Source: Brucella oryzae (GTDB lineage Bacteria; Pseudomonadota; Alphaproteobacteria; Rhizobiales; Rhizobiaceae). Taken from it: a DNA stretch of 64,000 nucleotides. The stretch lies in contig JAAVLL010000001.1 of NCBI GenBank assembly GCA_012103035.1, positions 463,501 through 527,500 on the forward strand. The letters run 5' to 3'. A program made the position numbers and the translations under genes. The notes beneath the pieces were generated by a model. That model was not told the DNA's origin. It was given only the letters and a program-made list of their open reading frames with translations, and did not search any database. Positions 1-10,074 of this stretch are shown in pieces (position 1 is the first letter of the stretch; each line of letters starts with the position of its first letter).

Positions 1-2
1 TT

Positions 3-248
3 GCCTTGCTGGCTCCGGCGCAGGCAGGTCTTCCTGTCGCGGAATATGCGCCGAATGCGGTCAAGAAAGCCGTGATCGGTGTCGGTCACGGTGAAAAGCA
101 GCAGATCCATATGATGGTGAAAGTGCTGATGCCGCGTGCATCGTTCGATACCAGCGATGCCGCCGATGCGCTGGCCATCGCCATTTGCCATGCGCATCAC
201 CGGCAGAGCATTGTAAGCGCCCGCCGGTTGCAACAACTTATCGCGTAG
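3..248 (+). CDS. ruvC: Holliday junction resolvase RuvC, C-terminal part
   Basis: This is the last 81 codons of RuvC, the endonuclease that cuts Holliday junctions in the RuvABC complex. The 5' part lies left of the window. The visible part holds the family's C-terminal region: the [20 protein letters not shown] segment and the [18 protein letters not shown] stretch, whose Asp and His residues belong to the metal site. The stop codon is 6 bases before the ruvA start, so ruvC, ruvA and ruvB form the usual operon. The reading frame is intact here. Confidence 0.93.
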   Translation, partial: ALLAPAQAGLPVAEYAPNAVKKAVIGVGHGEKQQIHMMVKVLMPRASFDTSDAADALAIAICHAHHRQSIVSARRLQQLIA

Positions 249-254
249 GTGACC

Positions 255-872
255 ATGATCGGTAAGCTCAAGGGTGTGATCGATGAAATCGCCGAGGATC
301 ATGCCGTCATCGATGTGCATGGCGTCGGCTATGTGGCGTTTTGTTCGGCGCGGACGCTGGGCAACCTTGGCGGTGCGGGCGAGGCGGCAGTGCTGTTCAT
401 CGAAACCTATGTCCGCGAGGACGTGATCCGCCTTTATGGGTTCGCCAATCAGCTTGAGCGCGAATGGTTCCGCCTGTTGCAGAATGTGCAGGGTGTGGGC
501 GCCAAGGTGGCGTTGGCGGTGCTGGGCACGCTGTCGCCGTCGGAACTGGCCAATGCGATTGCACTGCGAGACATTGCGATGGTGTCACGCGCGCCGGGCG
601 TCGGCAAGAAGGTTGCAGAGCGTATCGTGACCGAACTCAAGAATAAGGCTCCCGCCTTTGCCGGAGAGGCAAGCGGCACAATCGGGCTCAAGCAGGAACT
701 TGGCGCGGGCGCTGCTCCGGCACCGGTTGCCGACGCTGTGTCGGCACTTTCCAATCTTGGCTATTCGCGGGATCAGGCCGCCAATGCCGTTGCAGCTGCA
801 CTGAAGGAAGCAGGGGAGAATGCCGATTCGGCCAAGCTCATCCGCCTGGGTCTGAAGGAATTGTCGCGGTGA
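255..872 (+). CDS. ruvA: Holliday junction branch migration protein RuvA
   Basis: RuvA is the DNA-binding subunit that holds the Holliday junction and loads the RuvB motor. The 205-residue product starts [12 protein letters not shown], the conserved N-terminus of the OB-fold domain. It has helix-hairpin-helix motifs around [18 protein letters not shown] and [14 protein letters not shown] (residues about 70-125), then a flexible linker and a C-terminal three-helix domain that contacts RuvB ([17 protein letters not shown]). A GTG six bases upstream is in frame, but family alignment favours the ATG at 255. The gene is intact, in contrast to ruvB behind it. Confidence 0.96.
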   Translation: MIGKLKGVIDEIAEDHAVIDVHGVGYVAFCSARTLGNLGGAGEAAVLFIETYVREDVIRLYGFANQLEREWFRLLQNVQGVGAKVALAVLGTLSPSELANAIALRDIAMVSRAPGVGKKVAERIVTELKNKAPAFAGEASGTIGLKQELGAGAAPAPVADAVSALSNLGYSRDQAANAVAAALKEAGENADSAKLIRLGLKELSR

Positions 873-912
873 TTTACTTGCCTGAGCGAAATGTTCATGC
901 GAGGAGGAAGGC

Positions 913-1951
913 ATGAGCGACCGCAACCCTCTCATCGATGCCGATAGACGCGTAGACGAAGACAATACGCTACGCCCGCAGACGCTTGACGATTTCGTGG
1001 GCCAAGCGGCGGCGCGCGCTAATCTGAAAGTCTTTATCGAAGCCGCCAAAGTGCGTGGTGAGGCGCTGGACCATGTCCTGTTCGTTGGTCCTCCCGGACT
1101 CGGCAAGACAACGCTGGCGCAGATCATGGCCAAGGAACTGGGCGTCAATTTCCGCTCCACATCCGGCCCAGTCATTGCCAAGGCGGGCGATCTGGCGGCT
1201 CTTCTGACCAATCTCGAAGAGCGCGACGTGCTGTTCATCGATGAAATTCATCGACTTAGCCCGGCTGTGGAAGAAATTCTCTATCCGGCCATGGAGGATT
1301 TCCAGCTCGACCTGATCATCGGTGAGGGCCTGCCGCGCGCTCGGTCAAGATCGATCTCGCCAAATTTACCCTCGTTGCGGCAACCACCCGTCTCGGGCTT
1401 TTGACCACGCCGCTGCGTGACCGCTTCGGCATTCCGACGCGGCTCAATTTCTATACGGTCGAGGAACTGGAATATATCGTTCGGCGTGGCGCGCGCATCA
1501 TGCAGATGGGCATTTCGCCGGATGGCGCGCTGGAAGTCGCCCGCCGTTCGCGCGGCACACCGCGTATCGCCGGGCGGCTGTTGCGCCGCGTGCGTGATTT
1601 TGCATTGGTCGCAGGCGCAGATGTCATCGATCGCAAGACCGCCGACGAGGCGCTGTCACGTCTTGAGGTAGACAATCGCGGGCTGGATCAACTTGACCGG
1701 CGCTATCTCAATATCATCGCGCGTAATTTCGGCGGCGGTCCGGTCGGGATCGAAACCATCGCTGCGGGTCTGTCCGAGCCGCGTGACGCAATCGAAGATA
1801 TTATCGAACCCTATCTGATCCAGCAGGGGTTTTGCAGCGCACGCCACGCGGCCGCGTTTTGACGGCTGTTGCCTGGCAGCACCTCGGATTACCTGCGCCC
1901 GCTGAAATCATCCAGCAAAGCCAGTTTGGCCTCTTCATGGAAGACGAATGA
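913..1951 (+). CDS. ruvB: Holliday junction branch migration ATPase RuvB (two frameshifts in this sequence)
   Basis: RuvB is the hexameric AAA+ motor that drives branch migration with RuvA. Walker A (GPPGLGKTT) and Walker B (LFIDEIHRL) are visible, as is the C-terminal winged helix that ends GLFMEDE. The frame breaks twice: near 1330, where [13 protein letters not shown] needs one more C, and near 1832, where the T run after QQG is one short. With both bases restored the gene encodes 346 residues, the normal length. An SD-like GAGGAGG precedes the ATG. The stop overlaps the ybgC start as ATGA, so the genes are translationally coupled. I take the breaks as sequence errors. Confidence 0.93.
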
Positions 1952-2394
1952 CCGACAAACAGCAAAAGGCCGTATCCGGCGAACTGAAGGATGGCGCGCA
2001 TCTGCTCTATGCGCGCATCTATTATGCCGATACGGACTTTTCCGGCTTCGTCTATCACGGTCGCTATCTCGAATTCTATGAGCGTGGACGCACGGATTTC
2101 CTGCGCCTGCAGGACGTTCATCATATCGAACTGGCCGAAGGTGCGCTTGGCGAGGAAATGGTATGGGTCGTTCGCCGCATGGAGATCGACTACAAATCGC
2201 CCGCGAAGATGGACGACCTTATTCTGATCGAAACCCGCGTCAGCGAAATTCGCGGTGCGCGAGTCATCATGGCGCAGAAAATTACCTGCGGTGAGCGCCT
2301 GCTTTCGGAGGCTCGGGTCGAGGCCGTGATGATTACCAAAGAAGGCCATCCGCGGCGCATTCCCGATGAGTGGCGGAAGGCCTTCAAAAACTAA
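1948..2394 (+). CDS. ybgC: Tol-Pal system acyl-CoA thioesterase YbgC
   Basis: YbgC is a hotdog-fold acyl-CoA thioesterase encoded at the head of tol-pal clusters. The 148-residue product has the 4-hydroxybenzoyl-CoA thioesterase signature [19 protein letters not shown] with the catalytic Asp. The ATG overlaps the ruvB stop (ATGA). In related genomes tolQ usually follows closely. Here about 1.3 kb of largely AT-rich DNA separates the two, which is unusual. The gene is intact. Confidence 0.93.
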   Translation: MTDKQQKAVSGELKDGAHLLYARIYYADTDFSGFVYHGRYLEFYERGRTDFLRLQDVHHIELAEGALGEEMVWVVRRMEIDYKSPAKMDDLILIETRVSEIRGARVIMAQKITCGERLLSEARVEAVMITKEGHPRRIPDEWRKAFKN

Positions 2395-2461
2395 ACTTTA
2401 CGATTGTTGATATATTGTTGTGGTTGAAGTTTGCAATACTAAGGTTTATTGCGGTACGTAG

Positions 2462-2608
2462 TATTCAATATTTCAAGGTTTGTTTGATGCCTTTTATCCT
2501 GAATTTAAACGGCAATTTGTTGCCGGGGATTTAGTGTATGGTTTATTTGAGCAGAGGGGTGTGTATGCAAATAAGTATAAGGAATTTTTGCATCCAAAAC
2601 TCCGATGA
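2462..2608 (+). pseudogene. Start-less coding tail coupled to the next gene
   Basis: A frame open from 2462 to a TGA at 2606-2608 reads like real protein (GLFDAFYPEFKRQF, then YKEFLHPKLR) for 48 codons, but it has no credible start codon and begins right after an in-frame TAG. Its stop overlaps the ATG of the following gene as ATGA, the mark of translational coupling. It could be the truncated end of a larger gene or a gene broken by a sequence error. Base composition is AT-rich, unlike ybgC. I do not recognise the family. Confidence 0.4.
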
Positions 2609-3145
2609 ATATTTCAACAATCGATCAGTATGCGATATCAGATGCAGAGAGAGATATGTTGGAGAGAAAAAGAATAATGCCGACAAATCAAGCTGAATTT
2701 TCAGAGTTCACTTCAAGACATCATAAATACCATAGTATACTGTCAAGTAAGTTCATTAGGTTTGAAGATAGGTATATTTATAATGATGATGTATTAAAAA
2801 GAAAATGTAAGTCCGGTTTGGGGTGGATGGTTGATTCAAAAATGACCGTTCATTTTATTTTGGATGGAATTAATATGACTGAAGTGGTTAATAAATCCAA
2901 TATTCAAGACAAAAGGGGTGTACATCTGGTGGATCTACATTGAGATCGATTACGGAGCGGAATTGAGGTGGATTTATCGTAATAGAAACAATATCAATGT
3001 TCAACGTCGGGTGCAGTTCTGGAATAAGGGACAGCCTGTTTCACCGCCTTGGTTTGGAGTTGGAAAAGAATTGTGGGATCAGTATGAACCGCGATCTGAT
3101 CCAGATATGTCGACGGTATTATCAATACTATTTGGTCATAATTGA
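2605..3145 (+). CDS. AT-rich accessory protein of unknown function (two frameshifts)
   Basis: The frame from the ATG at 2605 breaks near 2919 (run of G) and again near 2955 (GG). With one G restored at each, it gives a continuous protein of about 180 residues. Its middle reads CTSGGSTLRSITGAELRW and continues IYRNRNNINVQRRVQFW, a polar and aromatic-rich region. There is no signal peptide or membrane segment. By eye GC is about 35-40%, against about 60% on both sides, so the gene looks acquired. The start is supported by an ATGA overlap with the coding tail upstream. The stop lies inside the left arm of the inverted-repeat element that follows. I do not recognise the family, and an immunity or effector role would be speculation. 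Confidence 0.6.
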
Positions 3146-3267
3146 TTAGGGCCGATTGAGAATTAGGTTTCGGGCGTGGCGTGAGCCGGATTTTGCTCCT
3201 AAAACCTGTGCAATTTTCATCCATACCACGTTCTAAAACTAATTCTCAACCGGCCCTAATCAATTAT
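3138..3267. repeat. 130-bp inverted-repeat element
   Basis: Arms of 29 bases at 3138-3166 and 3239-3267 are inverted copies with a single mismatch (ATAATTGATTAGGGCC and its complement at the outer ends). They enclose 72 bases that continue the symmetry imperfectly. The left arm contains the stop codon of the AT-rich gene. The size and terminal inverted repeats suggest a miniature transposable element or a very large transcription-ending hairpin. No flanking target duplication is obvious. Confidence 0.75.
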
Positions 3268-3696
3268 TCTAGTTTAAATTATTTTAAAAATATTGTCAGA
3301 TACTATCTGAAGTTTTGAAGGGCGCGTTGTCTAATTTTATGTCGAATTCACGCTCGTTCGATGGGATGCGTAAACTCTCGTGTCTTTTCGCATAAACGCT
3401 AACGCATCTTTAACCATAATATTCCATTAATCCCCGTGACGGAATCGGTTGACGGGCAGGCCACACGCGCAGCGCCTTCCTTTCACCAAAATTAACCGTA
3501 ACAAGCGCCTGATGGATTTAAAGTTGAAATCCGGGAATGGCGGTTGCGGTGCGAAGTGTCGACCGCTCGTCGGGCTGGTACGGCTTCAGGTAAAAGCTGC
3601 GCAGGTTTGGAGCGTCTGTTTTCAGACGTTGAGTAACGGATTTGCGACACCGCCCGGTCATGTGGCCGGGCGTTTGGATTCGAGGACGGTAGATCG
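3268..3696 (+). promoter_or_regulatory. tolQ upstream region with two hairpins
   Basis: No gene is visible in these 429 bases. The first part is AT-rich and returns to normal composition near 3450. Two hairpins lie close to tolQ: AGCGTCTG/CAGACGTT at 3611-3630 and CGCCCGG/CCGGGCG at 3651-3672. GAGGA at 3682-3686 is a weak ribosome binding site for the ATG at 3697. The region probably holds the tol-pal promoter, since the inserted cassette separates tolQ from ybgC. Confidence 0.4.
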
Positions 3697-4403
3697 ATGG
3701 AAAATGTTGCGTTAGCGGCCCCGCCGCCGATGTTACCCTCTGGGGCCTGTTCATGCAGGCGAACTGGGTCGTCAAGCTGGTTATGCTTGGCTTGCTGTTC
3801 GCCTCGATCTGACCTGGGCTATCATCGTAGACAAGACGATTGCTTACGGACGGGCGCGCCGTGCGATTGATCGCTTCGAGCAGACGTTCTGGTCCGGCCA
3901 GTCGCTGGAGGAACTCTATCGCAATCTCGGTGAACGTCGCACCACGGGCATGGCGTCGATCTTCATGGCTGCGATGCGTGAGTGGAAAAATCATTCGAGA
4001 AGGGCGCTCGTTCGCCCATCGGCCTCCAGATGCGTATCGACAAGGCCATGGATGTCGCGCTGGCGCGTGAAAGTGAAAAGCTCGACTCGCGTCTGGGCTT
4101 TCTGGCGACCATCGGTTCCGCGGCCCCTTCATTGGTCTGTTCGGTACGGTTGTCGGTATCATGACCTCTTTCCAGGCGATCGCCGCTTCCAAGAACACCA
4201 GTCTTGCTGTTGTGGCGCCTGGTATCGCCGAAGCGCTTCTGGCAACGGCAATCGGTCTTCTCGCTGCTATTCCAGCCGTTATTGCCTACAACAAGCTGTC
4301 GGCAGACGCGGGCAAGATCGGTGGACGGCTGGAAGGCTTTGCAGATGAATTTTCCGCCATACTGTCGCGCCAAATTGATGAGAAGCTGACGCCGCGTAAT
4401 TAA
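3697..4403 (+). CDS. tolQ: Tol-Pal inner-membrane protein TolQ (four frameshifts)
   Basis: TolQ is the inner-membrane proton-channel subunit that, with TolR, energises TolA during cell division and outer-membrane constriction. The protein reads MENVALAA at the start, has a first membrane helix ([16 protein letters not shown]), and carries the MotA/TolQ/ExbB domain with [13 protein letters not shown] and [17 protein letters not shown]. The frame breaks near 3720, 3813, 3990 and 4126, each short by one base in a small run (CCCC, GG, AAAAA, CCTT). Restored, it is 236 residues, the family length. tolR follows after 46 bases. Confidence 0.92.
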
Positions 4404-4449
4404 GCGGCTTCAAGCATCAAGTGTAGTTTCAGCCTTCAGGAATCTTGCA

Positions 4450-4902
4450 ATGGGCATGTCGGTAGGAAATCAGGGAATGCAGTCGGGCGGACGCCGCAGG
4501 CGTGGTCGCAGACCAGCATTGATGAGCGAAATCAACGTGACGCCGTTCGTCGACGTTATGCTTGTTCTCCTCATCATCTTCATGGTCTCAGCGCCGCTCC
4601 TGACCGTCGGCGTGCCGATCGACCTGCCTGATACGCAGGCCAAGGCCATGAATGCCGATACGCAGCCGATCACTGTTTCGGTCAACAGCGAAGGCAAGAT
4701 TTACCTGCAGGAAACCGAAGTTCCGATCGAAGAAGTGGTGCCGAAACTCCAGGCTATCGCCAAGACGGGCTATGAAGAGCGTATTTTTGTGCGCGGTGAC
4801 AAGGCTGCCGATTACGGCACCGTCATGAAAGTCATGGCCCGCATTTCCGCCGCCGGTTTCAAGAATATCGGCCTCGTGACCCTCCAGGAGCAGGATAGCT
4901 GA
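4450..4902 (+). CDS. tolR: Tol-Pal inner-membrane protein TolR
   Basis: TolR is the ExbD-type partner of TolQ and anchors the proton motor to peptidoglycan. The 150-residue product has a short basic N-terminus, one membrane helix containing the essential Asp (INVTPFVDVMLVLLIIFMV, residues about 29-47), and a periplasmic domain ending GFKNIGLVTLQEQ. It lies between tolQ and tolA with an 8-base gap to tolA, and is intact. Confidence 0.95.
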   Translation: MGMSVGNQGMQSGGRRRRGRRPALMSEINVTPFVDVMLVLLIIFMVSAPLLTVGVPIDLPDTQAKAMNADTQPITVSVNSEGKIYLQETEVPIEEVVPKLQAIAKTGYEERIFVRGDKAADYGTVMKVMARISAAGFKNIGLVTLQEQDS

Positions 4903-4909
4903 CGCCATC

Positions 4910-5980
4910 ATGAAGGCTGGCCTGACATCTTCTGTTGCCTTGCATGCCGTTGCGGTCGCGCTGGCAGTGGTTTCGTTTTCCTCGCCGAAGGCTTTCGACG
5001 TGCAGGATTCGGAATCATTCCCTGTCGATATCGTACCGATCGAGTCGATGACCCAAATCCAGCAGGGCGACAAGAAAGCGCCTATGAAGGAAAAGTCGGC
5101 TCCTGTGCCGACAACCAAACCGCAAACCGTTCCCGACGCTCAGAATGTCGGCGATCAGGACGTAGATACCACGACGCCCCCAAAGCCCGACGCGAAGGCG
5201 AAGCCGATTGAGACGGCTGAGGAGCCGAAGGCGCAGCCCGAACCGGTGAAGAAGCCGGAGCCGAAGCCCGATCCGAAACCGGAACAGAAGCCGGAAGAAA
5301 AACCGACGCCGGTTCCCGCAACGGAAATGCAGGCAAAGCCGGAGCCGAAGCAGGAAGTGAAGCCTGATCCGGTGGCGGAAGCCATCGAAAAGCAGGCCGA
5401 AGCACCGGACGCAGAAGCGCCGAAGCTGCCGGACAAGGTGCCGGCCCCGGAGGCAAAGCCGAAACCGCCGCAGGCGCAGACGGCCAAGACCAACGAGCGC
5501 AAGCAGCCGGAAGAAAAGAAGAAGACGCAGAGTGCCTCGCAGACTTCGCAGTCGAAGAAAGACGCGATTGCCGATGAGGTTGCAGCGCTTCTCAACAAGC
5601 AGAAGGCGTCTGGCGGCGGCGCGAAACGCTCCACCGATCAGGCATCGCTGGGCGGCAAGAAGAATACTGGCGGCTCCAAGCTCAGCCAGAGCGAAATGGA
5701 CGCGCTGCGCGGCGCGATCTCGAAGTGCTGGAACGTGCCTGCCGGTGTGGCGGATGCGCCGGGGCTGGTCGTGACCGTCAAGATGAAACTGAACCAGGAT
5801 GGCTCCATTCAGGGCGTTCCGGAAGTGACATCGGGCGGCGGCGGTGACGGTGTGGCGCGTGCCGCAGCCGAAAGCGCCAAGCGTGCGGTTGCACGCTGCG
5901 CACCGTATAATCTGCCAGTCGACAAATATGATTCATGGTCGGAAGTGATCGTCAACTTCGACCCGAGCGAAATGTTCTGA
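4910..5980 (+). CDS. tolA: Tol-Pal periplasm-spanning protein TolA
   Basis: TolA links the inner-membrane TolQR motor to TolB and Pal across the periplasm. The product has 356 residues: an N-terminal membrane anchor ([17 protein letters not shown]), a long Pro/Lys/Glu/Ala-rich spacer with repeated KPEPKP units (residues about 60-220), and a C-terminal TonB-like domain from about 255 on, with CWNVPAGV and a second Cys in VARCAPYNL. The low-complexity spacer is normal for the family. It begins 8 bases after tolR, and the frame is intact. Confidence 0.93.
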   Translation: MKAGLTSSVALHAVAVALAVVSFSSPKAFDVQDSESFPVDIVPIESMTQIQQGDKKAPMKEKSAPVPTTKPQTVPDAQNVGDQDVDTTTPPKPDAKAKPIETAEEPKAQPEPVKKPEPKPDPKPEQKPEEKPTPVPATEMQAKPEPKQEVKPDPVAEAIEKQAEAPDAEAPKLPDKVPAPEAKPKPPQAQTAKTNERKQPEEKKKTQSASQTSQSKKDAIADEVAALLNKQKASGGGAKRSTDQASLGGKKNTGGSKLSQSEMDALRGAISKCWNVPAGVADAPGLVVTVKMKLNQDGSIQGVPEVTSGGGGDGVARAAAESAKRAVARCAPYNLPVDKYDSWSEVIVNFDPSEMF

Positions 5981-6030
5981 CCGGGGTTCCGGTCGCCAAC
6001 CACTGCAAGGACAAAGAGGTCCCAGAAGAC

Positions 6031-7362
6031 ATGAAAATCGGCATCATCAATACAAAGATCCGGACGGTCTTTTCGGCTTTCGCGTGTATGATTGCCGCAA
6101 GCCTTGTCTGCACCATGCCGGCGCGCGCCGTCGTGGAAATCAACATCAACAAGGGTGTGATCGAGCCGCTGCCGATCGCCATCACCGATTTCCTTTCGGC
6201 CGACCAGCTCGGGCCGAATATCACGTCGGTCATCGCAGCCGATCTAGAGCGTTCGGGTCTTTTCGCACCGATCGACAAGGGCGCTTTCATCGAAAAGATT
6301 TCCAATCCGGACGCGGCTCCGCGTTTCGAGGACTGGAAGGTCATCAATGCGCAGGCGCTCGTTACGGGCCGCATCACCAAGCAGCCGGATGGCCGTCTCA
6401 AGGCCGAGTTCCGCCTGTGGGATACGTTCGGTGGCCAGCAGATGATCGGACAGCAGTTCTTCACCACGCCGGACAACTGGCGCCGCGTCGCGCATATCAT
6501 CGCTGACGCCATCTATGAGCGCCTGACCGGTGAAAAGGGCTATTTCGATACGCGTGTCGTTTTCGTCGACGAATCCGGTCCGGCACAGAAGCGCGTGAAG
6601 CGTCTGGCCATCATGGATCAGGACGGCGCCAATGTGCGTTACATTTCCGACGGTCGCGCCATTTCGCTGACGCCGCGTTTTTCGCCGAACCGTCAGGAAG
6701 TCACCTATATGTCGTTCGAGGGCGGTTCACCGAAGGTGTATCTGCTGCAGCTTGAGACTGGACAGCGTGAACTCGTCGGCAACTTTCCCGGCATGACCAT
6801 TGCCCCGCGCTTCTCGCCCGATGGCCAGAAAGTCGTGATGAGCCTGCTTCAGGACGACGGCAGCGCCAACATCTACACGATGGATCTGCGCAATCGCTCG
6901 ACAACGCGTCTGACCAACAGTCAGGCGATTGATACGAGCGCATCATATTCACCCGATGGATCGCAGATTGTCTTCTCCTCCGACCGTGGCGGACGTCCGC
7001 AGCTCTATGTCATGGGTGCCGACGGCTCCAATCCGCGTCGCATTTCAATGGGTGACGGCAGCTATTCCACGCCTGTGTGGTCTCCGCGCGGCGATCTCAT
7101 CGCCTTCACCAAGCAGTCGCAGGGCCAGTTCTCTATCGGTGTGATGAAGACTGACGGTTCGGGCGAGCGCCTGCTGACCTCGGGCTTCCATAATGAAGGT
7201 CCGACCTGGGCTCCGAACGGTCGCGTTTTGATGTTCTTCCGCAAGGCGGCAGGCGCAGGCGGACCGAAGCTCTTCACCATCGATCTGACCGGTCGCAACG
7301 AGCGCCAGATCCAGACGCCGAACTTCGCGTCTGATCCGGCCTGGTCGCCGCTGCTCGAATAG
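6031..7362 (+). CDS. tolB: Tol-Pal periplasmic beta-propeller TolB
   Basis: TolB is the periplasmic receptor that shuttles between Pal and TolA. The 443-residue product starts with a signal peptide cut after MPARA. It has an N-terminal alpha/beta domain ([19 protein letters not shown]), then a six-bladed propeller with repeated RFSPDGQ, SYSPDGS and WSPRGD motifs. The start at 6031 was chosen because it gives the signal peptide directly. A strong terminator follows at 7489. The stop TAG is at the edge of a dispersed palindrome. Confidence 0.96.
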   Translation: MKIGIINTKIRTVFSAFACMIAASLVCTMPARAVVEININKGVIEPLPIAITDFLSADQLGPNITSVIAADLERSGLFAPIDKGAFIEKISNPDAAPRFEDWKVINAQALVTGRITKQPDGRLKAEFRLWDTFGGQQMIGQQFFTTPDNWRRVAHIIADAIYERLTGEKGYFDTRVVFVDESGPAQKRVKRLAIMDQDGANVRYISDGRAISLTPRFSPNRQEVTYMSFEGGSPKVYLLQLETGQRELVGNFPGMTIAPRFSPDGQKVVMSLLQDDGSANIYTMDLRNRSTTRLTNSQAIDTSASYSPDGSQIVFSSDRGGRPQLYVMGADGSNPRRISMGDGSYSTPVWSPRGDLIAFTKQSQGQFSIGVMKTDGSGERLLTSGFHNEGPTWAPNGRVLMFFRKAAGAGGPKLFTIDLTGRNERQIQTPNFASDPAWSPLLE

Positions 7363-7408
7363 AGCATTTCCAGCAAAAGTGTGAAGCGGTTTTGCGTTCG
7401 GAAATGCA
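7362..7408. repeat. Dispersed imperfect palindrome (Brucella-type)
   Basis: GAGCATTTCCAGCAAAAGTG, then AAGCGGTTTTGCG and GGAAATGC, form an imperfect palindrome. Related copies occur at 8461, 11518 and 34666 in this window. It begins at the tolB stop codon and lies between tolB and its terminator. Confidence 0.75.
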
Positions 7409-7488
7409 GCAAAACAAATAGATCGGGCGGGTCGGCGGTCTTGGCAGGAGACGAACTTGTCCGGGCTTTTGCGGAAAGTTACCAGTTG

Positions 7489-7516
7489 AAGGCGCGAAAC
7501 TCCGGTTTCGCGCCTT
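7489..7516 (+). terminator. Rho-independent terminator after tolB
   Basis: A perfect 12-bp stem, AAGGCGCGAAAC / GTTTCGCGCCTT, with loop TCCG, is followed by TTC. It separates tolB from pal, so pal probably has its own promoter in 7517-7700. No other gene is seen in 7409-7723. Confidence 0.85.
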
Positions 7517-7723
7517 TTCATGGCAAATTGCCACAATCATTGTGACGGAGCCGTGTTTCTGCCGTATTTTGCTTTCAGGGACTAGACCCAGAATTGCTGC
7601 CGGAAATCGCCGGTTGCACTTGGCCGCAAGAAAATATTAACCATACTTCTTGAGCCTGTCTTAACCTCAATATGATTATTGGATGGTTACGCAGGAACAT
7701 CAAATCTTAAGGAGCTCCGGCCC

Positions 7724-8230
7724 ATGCGCCGTATCCAGTCGATTGCACGTAGCCCGATCGCTATTGCCCTTTTCATGTCGCTCGCCGTTGCCGGTTGTGC
7801 GTCCAAGAAGAACCTTCCGAACAATGCCGGTGATCTGGGTCTCGGTGCAGGCGCTGCAACGCCAGGTTCCTCGCAGGACTTCACAGTCAATGTCGGTGAC
7901 CGCATCTTCTTCGATCTCGATTCTTCGCTGATCCGCGCCGATGCACAGCAGACGCTTTCCAAGCAGGCTCAGTGGCTGCAGCGCTATCCGCAGTATTCGA
8001 TCACGATCGAAGGTCATGCCGACGAACGCGGTACGCGTGAATACAACCTCGCTCTCGGTCAGCGCCGTGCAGCTGCCACTCGCGACTTCCTCGCTTCGCG
8101 TGGTGTCCCGACCAACCGGATGCGTACTATCTCCTATGGTAACGAACGTCCGGTCGCAGTTTGCGATGCCGACTCGTGCTGGTCGCAGAACCGCCGCGCC
8201 GTCACCGTTCTCAACGGTGCAGGCAGCTAA
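7724..8230 (+). CDS. pal: Peptidoglycan-associated lipoprotein Pal (Omp16)
   Basis: Pal is an outer-membrane lipoprotein that binds peptidoglycan and is pulled by the Tol motor. The 168-residue product has a signal sequence with lipobox LAVAGC and an OmpA-like domain (SSLIRADAQQTLSKQAQWLQ, then GHADERGTREYN). From memory it is nearly identical to Brucella Omp16, with small changes such as DADSCW and the last residue. That points to Brucella or Ochrobactrum. A good SD (AAGGAG) precedes the ATG. Confidence 0.96.
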   Translation: MRRIQSIARSPIAIALFMSLAVAGCASKKNLPNNAGDLGLGAGAATPGSSQDFTVNVGDRIFFDLDSSLIRADAQQTLSKQAQWLQRYPQYSITIEGHADERGTREYNLALGQRRAAATRDFLASRGVPTNRMRTISYGNERPVAVCDADSCWSQNRRAVTVLNGAGS

Positions 8231-8243
8231 TCTGACAACAGCT

Positions 8244-8340
8244 GGAGCATTTCCTGTTTTTCCTGATTATGGGAAATGCTCCATTTTGATTTACGCGCAT
8301 CTTAATCCGAAAACCGTTTCACACTTTTCGGGATGCGCTT
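8244..8340. repeat. Dispersed imperfect palindromes, tandem pair
   Basis: The first unit is GGAGCATTTCC...GGAAATGCTCC (8244-8282), a hairpin with 11-base arms. A second unit, GCGCATCTTAATCCGAAAAC...GGGATGCGC, follows and is related to the one at 31873-31959. Confidence 0.75.
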
Positions 8341-8351
8341 GGTGTTAGAAG

Positions 8352-8371
8352 AAGCGGCTTTCGAGCCGCTT
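8352..8371 (+). terminator. Rho-independent terminator after pal
   Basis: Stem AAGCGGCT / AGCCGCTT with loop TTCG, followed by TTT. It ends the pal transcript. Confidence 0.8.
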
Positions 8372-8460
8372 TTTGACGGATTGTTTATTGGTTTTGACAA
8401 ACTTTGGCCGAAGTCGCACTTGTCATAGTGGACGTCAAAGGCCTTGCTTTTCGCATTGTC

Positions 8461-8499
8461 CGACGCAAAACCGCTTCGCACTTTTACTGGAAATGCTCT
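8461..8499. repeat. Dispersed palindrome, half copy
   Basis: CGACGCAAAACCGCTTCGCA...CTGGAAATGCTCT is the inverted orientation of the unit at 7362. It lies in the 238-base gap between the pal terminator and cpoB, where no gene is seen. Confidence 0.7.
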
Positions 8500-8609
8500 A
8501 AAAGCTCAGCTGATCGTGCGACAAATCGTGTTCAGTTTCCATTCAGGCGCGGCACTCGATCATCTTTTTATTGTAAGTTGGATGGGTGAATTAGCAGGGG
8601 CAAAAGGGA

Positions 8610-10074
8610 ATGAGGAAACCAATGAGGAAAGTGACGCTGGCAATCGCCATGCTGCCGCTTTTGGCGAGTGCTCCGGTTCTGGCGGCATCCGTTTCTTCGC
8701 AGGCTGGTATTCAGCTTGCGCAGGTTGCTCCCGGCGGGGATCAGTTTTCCCAGCAAATATGCAATCTGGCGCATCAGAACGCCCAGTCCTATGCGCGTAT
8801 CTTGCAGCTTCGCGACAAGATGCTGAAAATCCAGCGCGATAACGAAGCTCGTTTTCAGGCGTTGGAGAAGGGACGTGGCGGCGCTCAGAAACAGGTCAGC
8901 GTCGGCTCGACGGCTATTCTCGATGATGCCATGCGCGATAGCGGCGCAGGCGGCGGGCAGGGCGGCTATCAGAGCCCCGGCATGCAGCAGGAACTGGTGC
9001 GCAACCTGACCGGCAAGGTCGAGGATGTGGATGCCCAGATTTCGTTCACCGACAATCAGCTGCAAAAGACGCAGGAAGACAATGAATTCCGGTTTGAAGA
9101 ACTGGAAAAGAAGAACGGCATAACCTTGCCATCGTCCAGCGGTGCGTCTCAGCCGGCTCCCGCTGCAGCGTCGCCGGGAGCTGATCTCTGCGCGCAGGGC
9201 ATGGGCAACCCGCCGGGATCGCGGATGCCTTGAGTGCACGTGCGGAAGCTATGAACTTCCAGATCCTCGAAATGCAGGATCAGATGCAGAAGATGCAGGA
9301 AGCAAACGAAAACCGCTTCCAGTTTCTGGAAACCGGCAAGCGCGCCGATACGGATATTCGGCAGGCTGGCGGCGACACGTCGCTCGCCGATGCCGGTTCA
9401 AGTCAGGACAATAACGGAAACCTCGTTAACGGGGTTTCCGAAGGCGCTTCGCAGAGTGCGGCCAACCAATCATCTGGCGCCGATTCCGTGGCTATTGGTT
9501 CCAACCCGCAGGGTGGACCGGCGCGTGGCGAACCGCCACAAACGCTGGGTTCCATCCGGTTCGACGCCAATGGCAATGTAATCGGCGAGACGCTCGATGC
9601 CACACCACGCACGGTACAGCCAGGCGTGGCGCCCGGTGCTGCGACGGGCGGAACGGCTGCGGGCGATGCGGTCGCATCCCTTCCGACCGACGATAATCCC
9701 AATTCGCTCTATCAGGCATCCTATCAATATCTGATGTCGGGCGACTACAAGGCCGCCGAAACCGGTTTTCGTGAGCATGTAAAGCGCTATCCGGCTGATC
9801 CCAATACGGCGGAAGCCCGTTTCTGGCTTGAGAATCGCTTTACGGCCAAGGCCGTTATCCGGAAGCCGCAACGGTTTTCATCGATACACAACGCGATTAT
9901 CCCGATTCGAAACGCGCGCCGGAGAATATGTTCAAGCTCGGCATGACGCTTGAGAAAATGGACAATCGCGATGTCGCCTGCGCAACCTTCGCGCAGATTC
10001 CAGAACGTTACCCCAAGGCGGCGCCTGCCATTTTGAAGCGGGTTGCCGACGAGCGCAGCCGCGCAAAGTGCTGA
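8610..10074 (+). CDS. cpoB: Cell division coordinator CpoB (YbgF), two frameshifts
   Basis: CpoB is a periplasmic TolA-binding protein that couples outer-membrane constriction to septal wall synthesis. It has a signal peptide ([20 protein letters not shown], cut near VLA), coiled-coil segments ([40 protein letters not shown]), a Gly/Pro-rich linker, and C-terminal TPR repeats ([25 protein letters not shown] region). The frame breaks near 9207 and near 9831, where GGA is missing one G. Restored, it is about 488 residues. Its stop overlaps the tilS start. An ATG at 8622 with a better-spaced GAGG is an alternative start. Confidence 0.88.

Noticed and set aside
913..1951. ruvB and other broken genes as true pseudogenes
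   Set aside because: The breaks are single bases in homopolymers, hit essential genes too, and their correction restores exact family lengths.
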